A DNA stretch of 59,896 bases from assembly GCA_045639125.1 (NCBI GenBank), contig JAZUCL010000018.1:1-59896 (forward strand). The letters are read 5' to 3'. Within the stretch, counting starts at the first letter, position 1. Every line of letters starts with the position of its first letter. Source of the DNA: JAZUCL01 sp045639125. Its GTDB lineage: Bacteria; Bacillota; Clostridia; Oscillospirales; QAMX01. Position numbers and translations under genes: made by a program. Shown here piece after piece: positions 24,593-32,931 of this stretch. Below the pieces are notes generated by a model. The model ran no database searches, had not been told where the DNA came from, and saw only the letters and a program-made list of their open reading frames with translations.

Positions 24593-26698
24593 ATGGAGTG
24601 GGAATACGTTGATATGCCGATACAAAGGATAGAAACCTTGAATCAAATATCAGTACCCGACAACGTTTCAATTGATTTTTCCTATGATACGACACGTTGC
24701 ATTCTTTTGATGTCAATATCCGTATTAGATACTACCTGTAATTATCTTGGCAGAGGGCGTATTCGCATGGATAATTCCTGCTTTCAAATTTCTCAGTTAT
24801 CAGTTGTAGACCCGTTTCTTGTAACCAAAAGTCATATTCTTCCAAAAAACTTCAAAATATTCTTCAAGGCAATATATCCAAAACTTCTGCGTGATAAATT
24901 GCCTGTCACTTGTTTCGTTTCAATGCGTGAATTACCTGTCGTTACTATTTCCGTTTCAAGCGTTACAAATGAAGAAGTACGCTACCATATCCATTGGGTA
25001 GAACACGGACAAGATGCGAAAGATGTGGCAGGGCTTGACGGCTACGTATTTGTAGACAACATTATATTAAAAGGCAGCAGAAAGTTAATTGATTTAATGC
25101 CTCACCATACTGACGGAGAATATATATCACATGGTAACGAGGCAAAACGGCTTGGAATGTTGTGTGACGTGGCAGGCTTTATGTTCTGCGGAAAACAACT
25201 AAATGACTTACGAATACTTGGCAGAGGTCTGACACTTCAAAAAGAAAATACAATTTCGTCTTTCTCTCTTGATTTCGATAAATCTCCCATAACTGAAAAT
25301 ATAAATCAACCGACTACACCACCTGCCGAGCCTATTATTATCCACTATGACGGCCCCGCCCTTTTGTCAGTACAACTTTTGGAATCTGCCCGTGAAGCAA
25401 ACTCCATGTCTGTCCGCTTTGCTACTGAGGCAAAAAAGTATGCATCTAAAAAAGGAAGTCCCTGTGAATATATCCAACTTAAATGCTACTGGCCCACCTA
25501 TGCAGGTATGGATGAAATGCAAAAGAAGTATTTCTTCTACTTTCGCACGGCATTTATGTCGGGGCAAACTCCAAAAGCCGACTTGTCATATATTTTTATT
25601 GCGGTATATGAACTTATCAATCGTGGTTTCTCACCGTCTGAGGACAACTTTCGCATACTGCTTCGCTACTGGAGTGCATATCGTGACAAGTACCCAAAAC
25701 TTGACCTATATATGTCTAAGTGGTGCATTGACTATATTCTGACAAATGAGTTGCCTATATCACTAAGCGAAGTGGCTCTTGCTGTACCACAGGCAATATC
25801 TTACTATGCCGATTATGCCGATGCAGTTTTATCTGACTTGCTAAAAGACGGACTTCATTCACTACCCTGTGAGGCGTGGCGACTGTATTGCCGATATGAC
25901 GTTACTCAAAGCAGGCTATGGGATAGTCAGTACCGAACAGAGTACGAAATGACACTTCGACGTGTATTTACTGCACTCCAAGAATATGTAGAGGAAGTTA
26001 AAGGCGTATCACTTCTAAAACTATATAAACCAAACGTGCAAATTAAAGACTACCCTGCCTTTTGCGGTGCGGTGTGTGCAAGAGTATACAGGAAAAATAT
26101 CCGTTTGGAATACGTCCCCTATTCAAAGAGTGTTCGTCTTAATAATCTACTTGAATCTGTCGTTAAGTATACGGAGAATGCTCTTCGTATACGTCATAAA
26201 ATCATGGGTAGACTCCGTGTAGGGAATTTACCTGACAGTCTTTTGAAAGTTCTCGACCAAGCAATTATGCCCTTGCAACAAAAAGTTGAGGTGCGTGTCC
26301 CTCCGATACAAATTGACCTTTCCAAAGCACTTACACTTGAAAAAAGTTCTTGGGACAATACACGAGCAATGCTTGACGCAGTTGACAATGCCGATGAGGT
26401 AATATTTGAAATTACCACAACAGATTCACCGTCTGTAACACAAAATACCGCCACGGATAATTCCTTCTTTTCCCAACTGTCCGACACGGCAAGACTCGTT
26501 TTATGTGCAATGTTAGACGGTGCTGACAGAGTAGAAATTGACAACTTATGCTTAGCACAGTTTTCATTTTTTGACGCAGTTTGTGAGGAAATAAACGAAA
26601 AGGCAGTCGACTTATTAGGTGACATTATTTTAGATGGCGATACCCTTATTGAAGATTATATTGAACTTATAAACGTACAGAGAAAGGAGTTACCATGA
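24593..26698 (+). CDS. TerB_N/TerB_C domain protein of a predicted conflict system
   Basis: The protein is 701 residues. A central segment around residues 300-340 (MQKKYFFYFRTAFMSG...DLSYIFIAVYELIN) fits the TerB_N domain pattern. The last 90 residues (SDTARLVLCAMLDG...DLLGDIILDGDTLIEDYIELI) fit TerB_C. The N-terminal 230 residues are beta-rich and unrecognised. TerB-type proteins are associated with tellurite, phage or stress responses, and TerB_N/TerB_C proteins often sit with a DUF2791 (BrxD-like) ATPase and an Lhr-like helicase. The ATPase gene follows here with a 4-nt ATGA overlap. The biochemical role is unknown; a scaffold or sensor is likely. Confidence 0.78.
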   Translation: MEWEYVDMPIQRIETLNQISVPDNVSIDFSYDTTRCILLMSISVLDTTCNYLGRGRIRMDNSCFQISQLSVVDPFLVTKSHILPKNFKIFFKAIYPKLLRDKLPVTCFVSMRELPVVTISVSSVTNEEVRYHIHWVEHGQDAKDVAGLDGYVFVDNIILKGSRKLIDLMPHHTDGEYISHGNEAKRLGMLCDVAGFMFCGKQLNDLRILGRGLTLQKENTISSFSLDFDKSPITENINQPTTPPAEPIIIHYDGPALLSVQLLESAREANSMSVRFATEAKKYASKKGSPCEYIQLKCYWPTYAGMDEMQKKYFFYFRTAFMSGQTPKADLSYIFIAVYELINRGFSPSEDNFRILLRYWSAYRDKYPKLDLYMSKWCIDYILTNELPISLSEVALAVPQAISYYADYADAVLSDLLKDGLHSLPCEAWRLYCRYDVTQSRLWDSQYRTEYEMTLRRVFTALQEYVEEVKGVSLLKLYKPNVQIKDYPAFCGAVCARVYRKNIRLEYVPYSKSVRLNNLLESVVKYTENALRIRHKIMGRLRVGNLPDSLLKVLDQAIMPLQQKVEVRVPPIQIDLSKALTLEKSSWDNTRAMLDAVDNADEVIFEITTTDSPSVTQNTATDNSFFSQLSDTARLVLCAMLDGADRVEIDNLCLAQFSFFDAVCEEINEKAVDLLGDIILDGDTLIEDYIELINVQRKELP

Positions 26699-28029
26699 GC
26701 AATTTACCACAAATTCCAAAACGCATATCCTCTGCCCTCATAAATTCCATGTCGGCAGGTGTTGTGGCTCGAACAGGTCTTGAATATATCGCAATAGGAC
26801 GGTCTGAGGAAATACGTGCTATGCTTGAAGACTATGAAACTATTTCTTCCGGCGGCTCTGCTTTTCGACTTATCTGTGGACGATACGGAAGCGGTAAAAG
26901 TTTTCTATTATCCTTAATGAGAAGTCACGCCCTTGACCGTGGTTTTGTAACTGCCGATGCAGATTTATCTCCTGAACGCCGTTTGGCAGGCTCAAAAGGT
27001 CAAGGACTTGCTACGTATCGTGAACTGATAAAAAATCTATCTACAAAAGCATCTCCCGACGGCGGTGCTTTGCCAAATATTCTCAGTAAGTGGATTTCTT
27101 CAGTCCAACTTAAAAAAGCAAAGGAACTCGGTCTTTTGCCAAACACTCCTGAACTTATAGCCGCCTCTGAAGTGGAAATTTTAGAGTCTATAACATCTCT
27201 TGAAAGCATGGTGCACGGCTTTGACTTTGCCGCCGCTGTTGTTTCATTCTATCAAGGTACTGTCAGCGGTGACGACAATCAAAAGCAAGCGGCACTTCGT
27301 TGGCTTCGTGGCGAATACACTACGAAAACTGAGGCAAAGCACGAACTGAAAGTTTCGTCAATCATTGATGACGAAAGTTGGTATGACTATCTGAAACTTA
27401 TGAGTGCTTTGATGGTGTTGGCAGGATATCAGGGGCTTATCATCTATATTGATGAGGCTGTCAACCTATACAAAATCGTGCAGAGTGTTTCCCGTGAGGC
27501 AAACTACGAGAAAATATTGACGATTTTTAATGACTGTATGCAAGGCAGGCTGTCACATCTCGGATTTATCTTTGGTGGTACACCTCAATTTGTCGAGGAT
27601 ACCCGCCGTGGACTGTTTAGTTATGAGGCACTTCGTTCTCGTTTAAGCGGCAATCGTTTTGCCGATGATAATGCGGAAAATCGCTATGGTGTAAAAGATT
27701 TTCGCACTCCTGTACTAAAACTCGCCCCTCTATCTCCAGAGGAATTACTGGCACTTCTAAAACGTGTTTCGTATATCCACTCTGTCCACTACAACTGGGA
27801 GGTTCCTGTCAGCGATGAGCAACTTGCCCTGTTTGTCTCCGACGCAGTTGGACGTATGGGTGCCGATGTTCTGTTGACTCCACGTGAAGTAGTTCGTGAC
27901 TTTATGGGACTTCTCAACATTCTCCACCAAAATCCAAATACAAGTTTTGATGCTGTGGTATCTAAACTCGTTCCAACTGACTCATCTAATTCCTCTGAAG
28001 ATGATTTATTTACAGAATTTACGTTATAA
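26695..28029 (+). CDS. BrxD-like (DUF2791) P-loop ATPase
   Basis: The protein is 444 residues. Walker A is GRYGSGKS (62-69) and Walker B is IIYIDEAVNLY (D253-E254), followed by a sensor-like GGTPQF. The sequence VARTGLEYIAIGR...ICGRYGSGKSFLL is characteristic of the BREX BrxD/DUF2791 group. In BREX type 2, BrxD accompanies an Lhr-like helicase (BrxHI). No BREX core genes (pglZ, pglX methylase, brxC) are present here, so this is not BREX itself. The gene overlaps the TerB-domain gene by 4 nt (translationally coupled) and ends at a terminator at 28036-28069. It probably drives ATP-dependent assembly with the helicase at 15733-18006; that partnership is inference. Confidence 0.85.
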   Translation: MSNLPQIPKRISSALINSMSAGVVARTGLEYIAIGRSEEIRAMLEDYETISSGGSAFRLICGRYGSGKSFLLSLMRSHALDRGFVTADADLSPERRLAGSKGQGLATYRELIKNLSTKASPDGGALPNILSKWISSVQLKKAKELGLLPNTPELIAASEVEILESITSLESMVHGFDFAAAVVSFYQGTVSGDDNQKQAALRWLRGEYTTKTEAKHELKVSSIIDDESWYDYLKLMSALMVLAGYQGLIIYIDEAVNLYKIVQSVSREANYEKILTIFNDCMQGRLSHLGFIFGGTPQFVEDTRRGLFSYEALRSRLSGNRFADDNAENRYGVKDFRTPVLKLAPLSPEELLALLKRVSYIHSVHYNWEVPVSDEQLALFVSDAVGRMGADVLLTPREVVRDFMGLLNILHQNPNTSFDAVVSKLVPTDSSNSSEDDLFTEFTL

Positions 28030-28035
28030 AAGCAA

Positions 28036-28069
28036 ACGGAGTGGTATGATTAACACCACTCCGTATTTT
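28036..28069. terminator. Terminator after the BrxD-like gene
   Basis: Stem ACGGAGTGGT/ACCACTCCGT with a 9-nt loop, followed by ATTTTACTT, between convergent genes. Confidence 0.82.
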
Positions 28070-28080
28070 ACTTAAATTTC

Positions 28081-28926
28081 TTATTTCGCAATTGCTTTTG
28101 TAATTTCTGCAAATACGTCTTCCGCATTCTCGCACATTACAAGTACTACCTCGCCTGTGGGAAGCACTTCAACAATTGCCTGTTTTGCAATTTCAAACTG
28201 ATCCACAAGATATGTTTCAAATGATTGCTTTTGAAGTTCTACAAAATCAAGACACGCTGTTTTTACGGTTTCTGTCTTACCCTCAGCAGGCATAAAGATA
28301 CCAAGTGCGTACGCACGTGTCATCATCAAAGTAGTGCTGTATGCAAACTCACCCAAGTCAGCATCTGTAAGACCTGCAACTTCAAGTTCCATACGAAGTT
28401 GCTCTTTAAGACTTTCAACTATTGAAAGTTTTTCAGCCTCTACTGCTTTCTTACCAATTTCGTCAATTTCTTCTTGGCTAAGTGTTACGTTTGCAATTTT
28501 TGAGTAGTGCTCCAAAACAGCCTGATTGGAGATTGCGTCAAGTTCTTCCTGTGTTTTTCCTTCCATATCCTTTACGGCATTTTCTGCAATTTCAGCACGC
28601 TCCATAAAGTCAATTGTAAATGAACCTACATTTTCCAAGTGCTTGAGTACGCCCTCAAATGCGTAGTACGCCTCGTCTTCCGGAGTCATCTCATAATTGT
28701 TATCGTCATGGAGTCTTACAAGTTCGCCGTTTTCGTTTCTACCAGTAATAGGGTTAACGTCCTCAGCATCACGAACTGCAAGAAGAATTTCCATGTAGTC
28801 CTTACTTGTAAGAGTACCCGGTGCTGTCACATCAGGAGATGTTGACGGTGTAGTCTCGCCTGCAGAGCAAGCAACTGCGGAAATTAAAAGTGCGACAATG
28901 GTCAATAGTGCAATAATTCTTTTCAT
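28081..28926 (-). CDS. Lipoprotein of unknown function
   Basis: The protein is 281 residues with a lipoprotein signal peptide: positively charged MKRI, a hydrophobic core and the lipobox SAVAC with Cys20. A Thr/Ser/Pro linker follows (GETTPSTSPDVTAPG). The mature part is acidic and mostly helical (long Glu/Lys-rich stretches around residues 110-190), with a C-terminal beta-alpha unit ending VLVMCENAEDVFAEITKAIAK. The ending vaguely recalls DUF4358-type lipoproteins, but the match is too weak to name. AAAGGAT precedes the ATG. It is monocistronic and should be lipidated by the Lgt encoded at 18935-19855. Confidence 0.7.
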   Translation of the reverse strand: MKRIIALLTIVALLISAVACSAGETTPSTSPDVTAPGTLTSKDYMEILLAVRDAEDVNPITGRNENGELVRLHDDNNYEMTPEDEAYYAFEGVLKHLENVGSFTIDFMERAEIAENAVKDMEGKTQEELDAISNQAVLEHYSKIANVTLSQEEIDEIGKKAVEAEKLSIVESLKEQLRMELEVAGLTDADLGEFAYSTTLMMTRAYALGIFMPAEGKTETVKTACLDFVELQKQSFETYLVDQFEIAKQAIVEVLPTGEVVLVMCENAEDVFAEITKAIAK

Positions 28927-29039
28927 ATTTTTTATCCTTTCAAAATTATTTTTTTGTTTTCCAACAATTAGACGTTTGAATTTTCAATAAGTTCCATATA
29001 AATTGTAACAATGTTGTAAATATGATGTGTTATTTTGAA

Positions 29040-29068
29040 TTGAATTATCAGTTGAATTGTGATATACT
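29040..29068 (+). promoter_or_regulatory. Promoter of the dnaD-dnaI operon
   Basis: TTGAAT (29040-29045), 17 nt, TATACT (29063-29068). Confidence 0.6.
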
Positions 29069-29116
29069 GTTGTATATAACAATTTTAAGTTACTAATTTT
29101 CATAGAGGTTTTGACA

Positions 29117-30106
29117 TTGAAGACGTTTACAATTCATTTGAATATTACTAAACTCTCCGCAATTCCAACCGATGCAGTAGATAAAATCTTATCATCACGC
29201 AATAGCGATGCATCAATGTTGTTTTTATATCTTATTCGCTCAGGCGGTAGTCTTGACGAAGAAACTGTATTAACACAACTTGGATTTACCCAAAATCGCA
29301 TGGAGAGTGCTTTGTCATGCCTTATTCGCTTAGGCTGTATAACCGAAACCGGTGTAACGACACAAGCAACTTCTCAACAGATAACAAAAACTGTACTTCC
29401 TGACGTATCTGAGGCAAGTTATACGCCACAGGAATTAAAACGTGGTCTTGAATGTGACGAGCATTTTCGTTGGCTATGTAGTGAGGCTGAGTCTAAACTC
29501 GGTAGGGTTCTCAAACATCATGAGTTGGAAACTCTTTACTCTATATATGACTATCTTGGAATGTCGGCAGAGGTTGCAGTTCTTCTTATCGGTTGGCTTG
29601 CAGCACAACGTCAGTCTCGACTTGACCGTGGTTTGAACGCTCCATCGGTCAGTTTCAGGCAAATAAGCCGTGAGGCAAATGCATGGTGTGAGCAAGGTAT
29701 CGACACAACGGAAAAAGCAGATGCCCATATTCGTAACCTCACGTTACGTCAAAGTGCCGTGGGACAAGTTCTTCACGAACTCGGTATTCGTGACAGACTC
29801 CCAAGTCCCGGTGAACAGCGTATGATAAATGGTTGGCTTGACAACAACTTATCCCCTGCTCTTATTGGCAAGGCATACGATTTGACAGTACTTCAAAAAG
29901 GTACGCTTAACTGGCCGTATATGCGTTCAATTTTGAATCGTTGGCTTGAACGTGGCTATAAGACCGTTTCCGATATGGAGGCTGGCGAACATAAAAATAC
30001 AAAAGTTAAGCCATCAGAAACACATAATACAAACGTACTTGACAGCGACTACGCACAGCGGATTAAAGCCCACAAGGCACGAACAGTAAACGATAAATTT
30101 AATTAG
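29117..30106 (+). CDS. DnaD-domain replication initiation protein
   Basis: The protein is 329 residues. An N-terminal winged-helix region (about 25-85) is followed by two DnaD/DnaB_2-type helical domains (about residues 105-165 and 235-290; the second holds INGWLDNNLSPALIGKAYDL and a WPYMRSILNRW end). Such proteins bind DNA and help load the replicative helicase in Firmicutes. Two start codons are possible, TTG at 29111 and TTG at 29117. I prefer 29117 because AGAGG is then 8 nt upstream rather than 2. It is followed 48 nt later by the DnaI/DnaC-like loader, which supports the assignment. Confidence 0.83.
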   Translation: MKTFTIHLNITKLSAIPTDAVDKILSSRNSDASMLFLYLIRSGGSLDEETVLTQLGFTQNRMESALSCLIRLGCITETGVTTQATSQQITKTVLPDVSEASYTPQELKRGLECDEHFRWLCSEAESKLGRVLKHHELETLYSIYDYLGMSAEVAVLLIGWLAAQRQSRLDRGLNAPSVSFRQISREANAWCEQGIDTTEKADAHIRNLTLRQSAVGQVLHELGIRDRLPSPGEQRMINGWLDNNLSPALIGKAYDLTVLQKGTLNWPYMRSILNRWLERGYKTVSDMEAGEHKNTKVKPSETHNTNVLDSDYAQRIKAHKARTVNDKFN

Positions 30107-30154
30107 TTCCATATAGTTTCATTTTCTGCAGAGCGTTAGAAAGGGATCGATATA

Positions 30155-31138
30155 ATGACATACGATATAAAAAATTTACGTCGTGCTGAGCGAAAGCACG
30201 AGGAATTGAAAAATGCCCACGAATCTGAACTTATAAAACGCCGTGCTAAACTTCATAATGATATTCCACGTCTAGGCGAAATCGACAAAAGGCTTCGCAC
30301 GTCTGTTATAAGTGCAATTCATACTGCTCTGCGTCACGATGAAAATGCAGAAGATAAAGTTCTTGCCATTCGTGACGAGAACCTTGAACTACAACGTGAG
30401 CAGGCAGAACTTCTGACAATGAACGGCTATGCGTATAACTATCTGTCTGACGTTCCCATGTGCGATATATGTGAAGATAGTGGTTATACAGACGGAAAGA
30501 TGTGTTCTTGTCTTGCACTCCTCTACGCACAGGAGCAACGCTGTGAGTTGTCCGCATCACTTAATATTGAGAAAACTACTTTTGATAAATTCAGATTTGA
30601 CTGCTACGATACGAGCGTTGATGCAAAATTTGGCGTATCTGCCGCAGATAATATGGAATATATTTATGATACTTGTGTTGACTTCGCTGCAAACTTTGAC
30701 AGACACTCTGACAATCTTCTTCTTCAAGGAGGTTCCGGTATCGGCAAGACGTTTCTTGCAGGCTGTATCGCCAATGCAGTAATTGATATCGGTGCAAGCG
30801 TACTGTATGAGTCAGCGTGTAGCCTGTTCGCCCGTATAGACGCTGACAGGTTTCGCCGAGATGACGATATCCCTGCCGTAGATTTTGACCGCTATCTTAA
30901 TTGTGATTTGTTTATCCTTGACGATTTGGGTACTGAGTCAATGACAAACTTCGGTATAACAATGTTGTATCGTCTTATAAATACGAGAAATACAAATGGT
31001 AAGCAGACAATAGTAATCACTTCTCTTGCCTCAGATGAAATGCGGAGACGTTATGGTCCGCAAATCGCATCTCGATTGGAGGGTGAATACACTTCCCTTC
31101 GATTCTTTGGAGATGATGTGCGAAAGTTGCTTCGTTAA
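30155..31138 (+). CDS. DnaC/DnaI-like helicase loader ATPase
   Basis: The protein is 327 residues. The N-terminal half is a Lys/Glu-rich coiled coil followed by a zinc-binding segment CDICEDSGYTDGKMCSC (Cys 103, 106, 117, 119) like the N-terminal zinc domain of DnaI. The AAA+ part has Walker A GGSGIGKT (192-199), Walker B LFILDDLG and sensor I VITS. It should bind and load the DnaB-type replicative helicase. GAAAGGGAT precedes the ATG. The adjacent upstream DnaD-domain gene is the expected Firmicutes pairing. Confidence 0.87.
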   Translation: MTYDIKNLRRAERKHEELKNAHESELIKRRAKLHNDIPRLGEIDKRLRTSVISAIHTALRHDENAEDKVLAIRDENLELQREQAELLTMNGYAYNYLSDVPMCDICEDSGYTDGKMCSCLALLYAQEQRCELSASLNIEKTTFDKFRFDCYDTSVDAKFGVSAADNMEYIYDTCVDFAANFDRHSDNLLLQGGSGIGKTFLAGCIANAVIDIGASVLYESACSLFARIDADRFRRDDDIPAVDFDRYLNCDLFILDDLGTESMTNFGITMLYRLINTRNTNGKQTIVITSLASDEMRRRYGPQIASRLEGEYTSLRFFGDDVRKLLR

Positions 31139-31154
31139 ATAAGGAGGACACAGT

Positions 31155-31688
31155 ATGCAGGAGATGTGGGATATATATGACTCGACACGGAGACGAACAG
31201 GCAAACTACATGAGCGTGGAAAGCCTCTCGGTGTCGGTGAATACCACCTTGTAGTGCAGATTTGGATTATAAATGATGAGGGAAAATACCTTATCTCCCA
31301 ACGCCACCCGAGTAAATCCTACCCAATGTATTGGGAGGCAACAGGCGGTGCGGTAATAGCGGGAGAAAACAGTTTACATGGTGCTATTCGAGAAGTGCAA
31401 GAGGAACTTGGATTGACTCTCGACTCCTCGATGGGTCAACTTATGTTTCATGAAACCCACAGAAACGTATTTGCTGATATATGGTTATATCGGTCAAACG
31501 CTAAAATTGAGGACTTAAAGTTACAATCATGTGAGGTAGTAGACGCTAAGTGGGCAAGTGCAGAGGAAATTGAGCAGATGTGTAAAAGTAGGCAGTTTGT
31601 GGATTTATCCAATACTCGTAAACGCATCTATCAAAAAAGCGGTTATTTTCTAAAAAAAATTAAAGATAGCATAAAATGCTCCAACTAA
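31155..31688 (+). CDS. NUDIX hydrolase
   Basis: The protein is 177 residues. The Nudix box is complete: G-x5-E-x7-REVQEELGL (GAVIAGE ... REVQEELG), giving the metal-binding catalytic loop that hydrolyses nucleoside diphosphates linked to other groups. The start MQEMWDIYDSTRRRTGKLHERGKPL and the VQIWIINDEGKYLISQR strand resemble the isopentenyl-diphosphate-isomerase-like and YfcD-like Nudix group. The substrate is unknown. AAGGAGG precedes the ATG and it follows the helicase loader by 16 nt, so it is probably the third gene of that operon, ending at the terminator at 31673-31704. Confidence 0.9.
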   Translation: MQEMWDIYDSTRRRTGKLHERGKPLGVGEYHLVVQIWIINDEGKYLISQRHPSKSYPMYWEATGGAVIAGENSLHGAIREVQEELGLTLDSSMGQLMFHETHRNVFADIWLYRSNAKIEDLKLQSCEVVDAKWASAEEIEQMCKSRQFVDLSNTRKRIYQKSGYFLKKIKDSIKCSN

Positions 31689-31704
31689 ACAGTTGGAGCA
31701 TTTT
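31673..31704. terminator. Bidirectional terminator (NUDIX / rubredoxin)
   Basis: A perfect 14-bp stem AAAATGCTCCAACT/AGTTGGAGCATTTT with an AAAC loop. Confidence 0.92.
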
Positions 31705-31712
31705 CAATTTAC

Positions 31713-31847
31713 TTATTCCTCTGCAGAAAACTGATCCTTACCTACACCGCAAAGTTCACAGGTGAATGTTTCGTCAAGATCTTCCCACTTAACGCCCTGC
31801 TCGTCCTCGTCATAGACCCAGCCGCATACGTTACAGATATACTTCAT
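31713..31847 (-). CDS. Rubredoxin
   Basis: A 44-residue ORF, MKYICNVCGWVYDEDEQG...FTCELCGVGKDQFSAEE. The two CxxC(G) pairs (CNVCG and CELCG) and the WVYD and GVGKDQF motifs are diagnostic of rubredoxin, a one-iron electron carrier. It is slightly short for the family, with a compact loop between the two iron-binding pairs. AAAGGATG precedes the ATG. In anaerobes rubredoxin donates electrons to rubrerythrin-type peroxidases, and such an enzyme is encoded at 40694-41281. Confidence 0.95.
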   Translation of the reverse strand: MKYICNVCGWVYDEDEQGVKWEDLDETFTCELCGVGKDQFSAEE

Positions 31848-31940
31848 AAACTAACATCCTTTCATATAAAAGTCAAACGTAGTGTTTGCTCACTTTCCTT
31901 AATTATACAAAACCATATTCTAACTGTCAAGAGAAAAAGG

Positions 31941-32270
31941 TTATTGCAAAGAACGAAGATATATGTCAAGAAGAGATAATGCCGTTTCTTTTTCATGTGG
32001 ACTGCATGCATCTAAACGTCGAAATAACTCTTCCTTACGCAAAGAAATAGGAGTTTCTTCATTTATGAACAACTCGTCGGGAGTAATTTGAAATGCTTCA
32101 CAGATACGCAAAACTGTATCAACACGCATATTCACCGTACCGCGTTCAATATCTGCATACGTGCGGTCAGACAAACCTGCAAGTTCAGCAACTTCAGATT
32201 GTGTCAATCCACGACGTTTTCGAATTGCGTGAAGTTTATCCCCTATCGTTCGAAAATCAAAAATAAGCAT
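31941..32270 (-). CDS. XRE-family transcriptional regulator (short)
   Basis: The protein is 109 residues. The helix-turn-helix covers about residues 9-64 (IRKRRGLTQSEVAELAGLSDRTYADIERG). The C-terminal 40 residues are helical (EELFRRLDACSPHEKETALSLLDIYLRSLQ) and may dimerise. GGAGGA precedes the ATG. It is divergent from the TM2-domain gene, and the 145-bp interval carries a consensus promoter for that gene, which this regulator may control. Confidence 0.88.
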   Translation of the reverse strand: MLIFDFRTIGDKLHAIRKRRGLTQSEVAELAGLSDRTYADIERGTVNMRVDTVLRICEAFQITPDELFINEETPISLRKEELFRRLDACSPHEKETALSLLDIYLRSLQ

Positions 32271-32319
32271 TTTACTTCCTCCTATCTTTTCTATATAAGA
32301 ATTATACTTCCGATTTTCG

Positions 32320-32348
32320 TTGACAAACAGGAACTATAATGGTATAAT
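32320..32348 (+). promoter_or_regulatory. Consensus promoter of the TM2-domain gene
   Basis: TTGACA (32320-32325), 17 nt, TATAAT (32343-32348), a full sigma-A consensus match. A second upstream-facing TATAAT on the minus strand (about 32301-32306) could serve the XRE gene. Confidence 0.8.
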
Positions 32349-32415
32349 ATAGGAAGATTAAATCCTATTTTGCCGTTTTTTGCAAAATAATAAAAATGAT
32401 TGGGGAAGATAAAAT

Positions 32416-32820
32416 ATGGATAACACAAATGCTGTAAACACTACACCGACAAATATGATGAAATTCTGTAAATTTTGCGGAGGAAAAATTCCTGAAGATG
32501 CGGTATTGTGTACTCTTTGCGGTCGTCAAGTTGAAGAAACAAAAAAGACTGAACAGCCAAGCATCATCATCAATAATAGCAACCAAAATACCAATTCCAA
32601 TGTAAATACCATTGGTGCCGCTCTCGGACTCAGACCAAAGAATAAATGGGTTTCGTTCGTGCTGTGCTTATTCCTCGGATATTTGGGTGCACACAAATTC
32701 TACGAAGGACGCATAGGTTTAGGTTTACTGTACTTATTTACCGGCGGAATATTCGGCATTGGCTGGTTTATTGACTGTATTTCGTTGCTCTTTAAGCCTA
32801 ATCCCTACTATGTACGATAA
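32416..32820 (+). CDS. TM2-domain protein with zinc ribbon
   Basis: The protein is 134 residues. The N-terminal zinc ribbon is FCKFCGGKIPEDAVLCTLCGRQ (residues about 16-38). A hydrophilic Asn/Ser-rich linker follows, then a C-terminal TM2 domain (KNKWVSFVLCLFLGYLGAHKFYEGRIGLGLLYL and a second helix GIGWFIDCISLL). The family is membrane-embedded and of unknown function. It has a strong promoter and its own terminator at 32838-32871, so it is likely well expressed. Confidence 0.88.
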   Translation: MDNTNAVNTTPTNMMKFCKFCGGKIPEDAVLCTLCGRQVEETKKTEQPSIIINNSNQNTNSNVNTIGAALGLRPKNKWVSFVLCLFLGYLGAHKFYEGRIGLGLLYLFTGGIFGIGWFIDCISLLFKPNPYYVR

Positions 32821-32837
32821 TTGTTTATCCTAACTGC

Positions 32838-32871
32838 AAAAAAAGGAAGTCTATAAAGACTTCCTTTTTTT
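32838..32871 (+). terminator. Terminator after the TM2-domain gene
   Basis: Stem AAAAAAGGAAGTCT/AGACTTCCTTTTTT with a 4-nt loop. Confidence 0.9.
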
Positions 32872-32885
32872 GTGTAACGAAAAGT

Positions 32886-32914
32886 TATCGCCTCTCCTTT
32901 CAGAGAGGCGATAA
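32886..32914 (-). terminator. Terminator of the SLH surface-protein gene
   Basis: A perfect stem TTATCGCCTCTC/GAGAGGCGATAA with a 6-nt loop, 18 nt past the surface-protein stop. The T-run on the minus strand is short (AACTTTTCG). Confidence 0.65.
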
Positions 32915-32931
32915 CTCAGTTAGATCGTAAA

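Noticed and set aside
24593..28029. Complete BREX system
   Set aside because: Only a BrxD-like ATPase is present. No PglZ phosphatase, PglX methylase or BrxC-type ATPase is found in the window.
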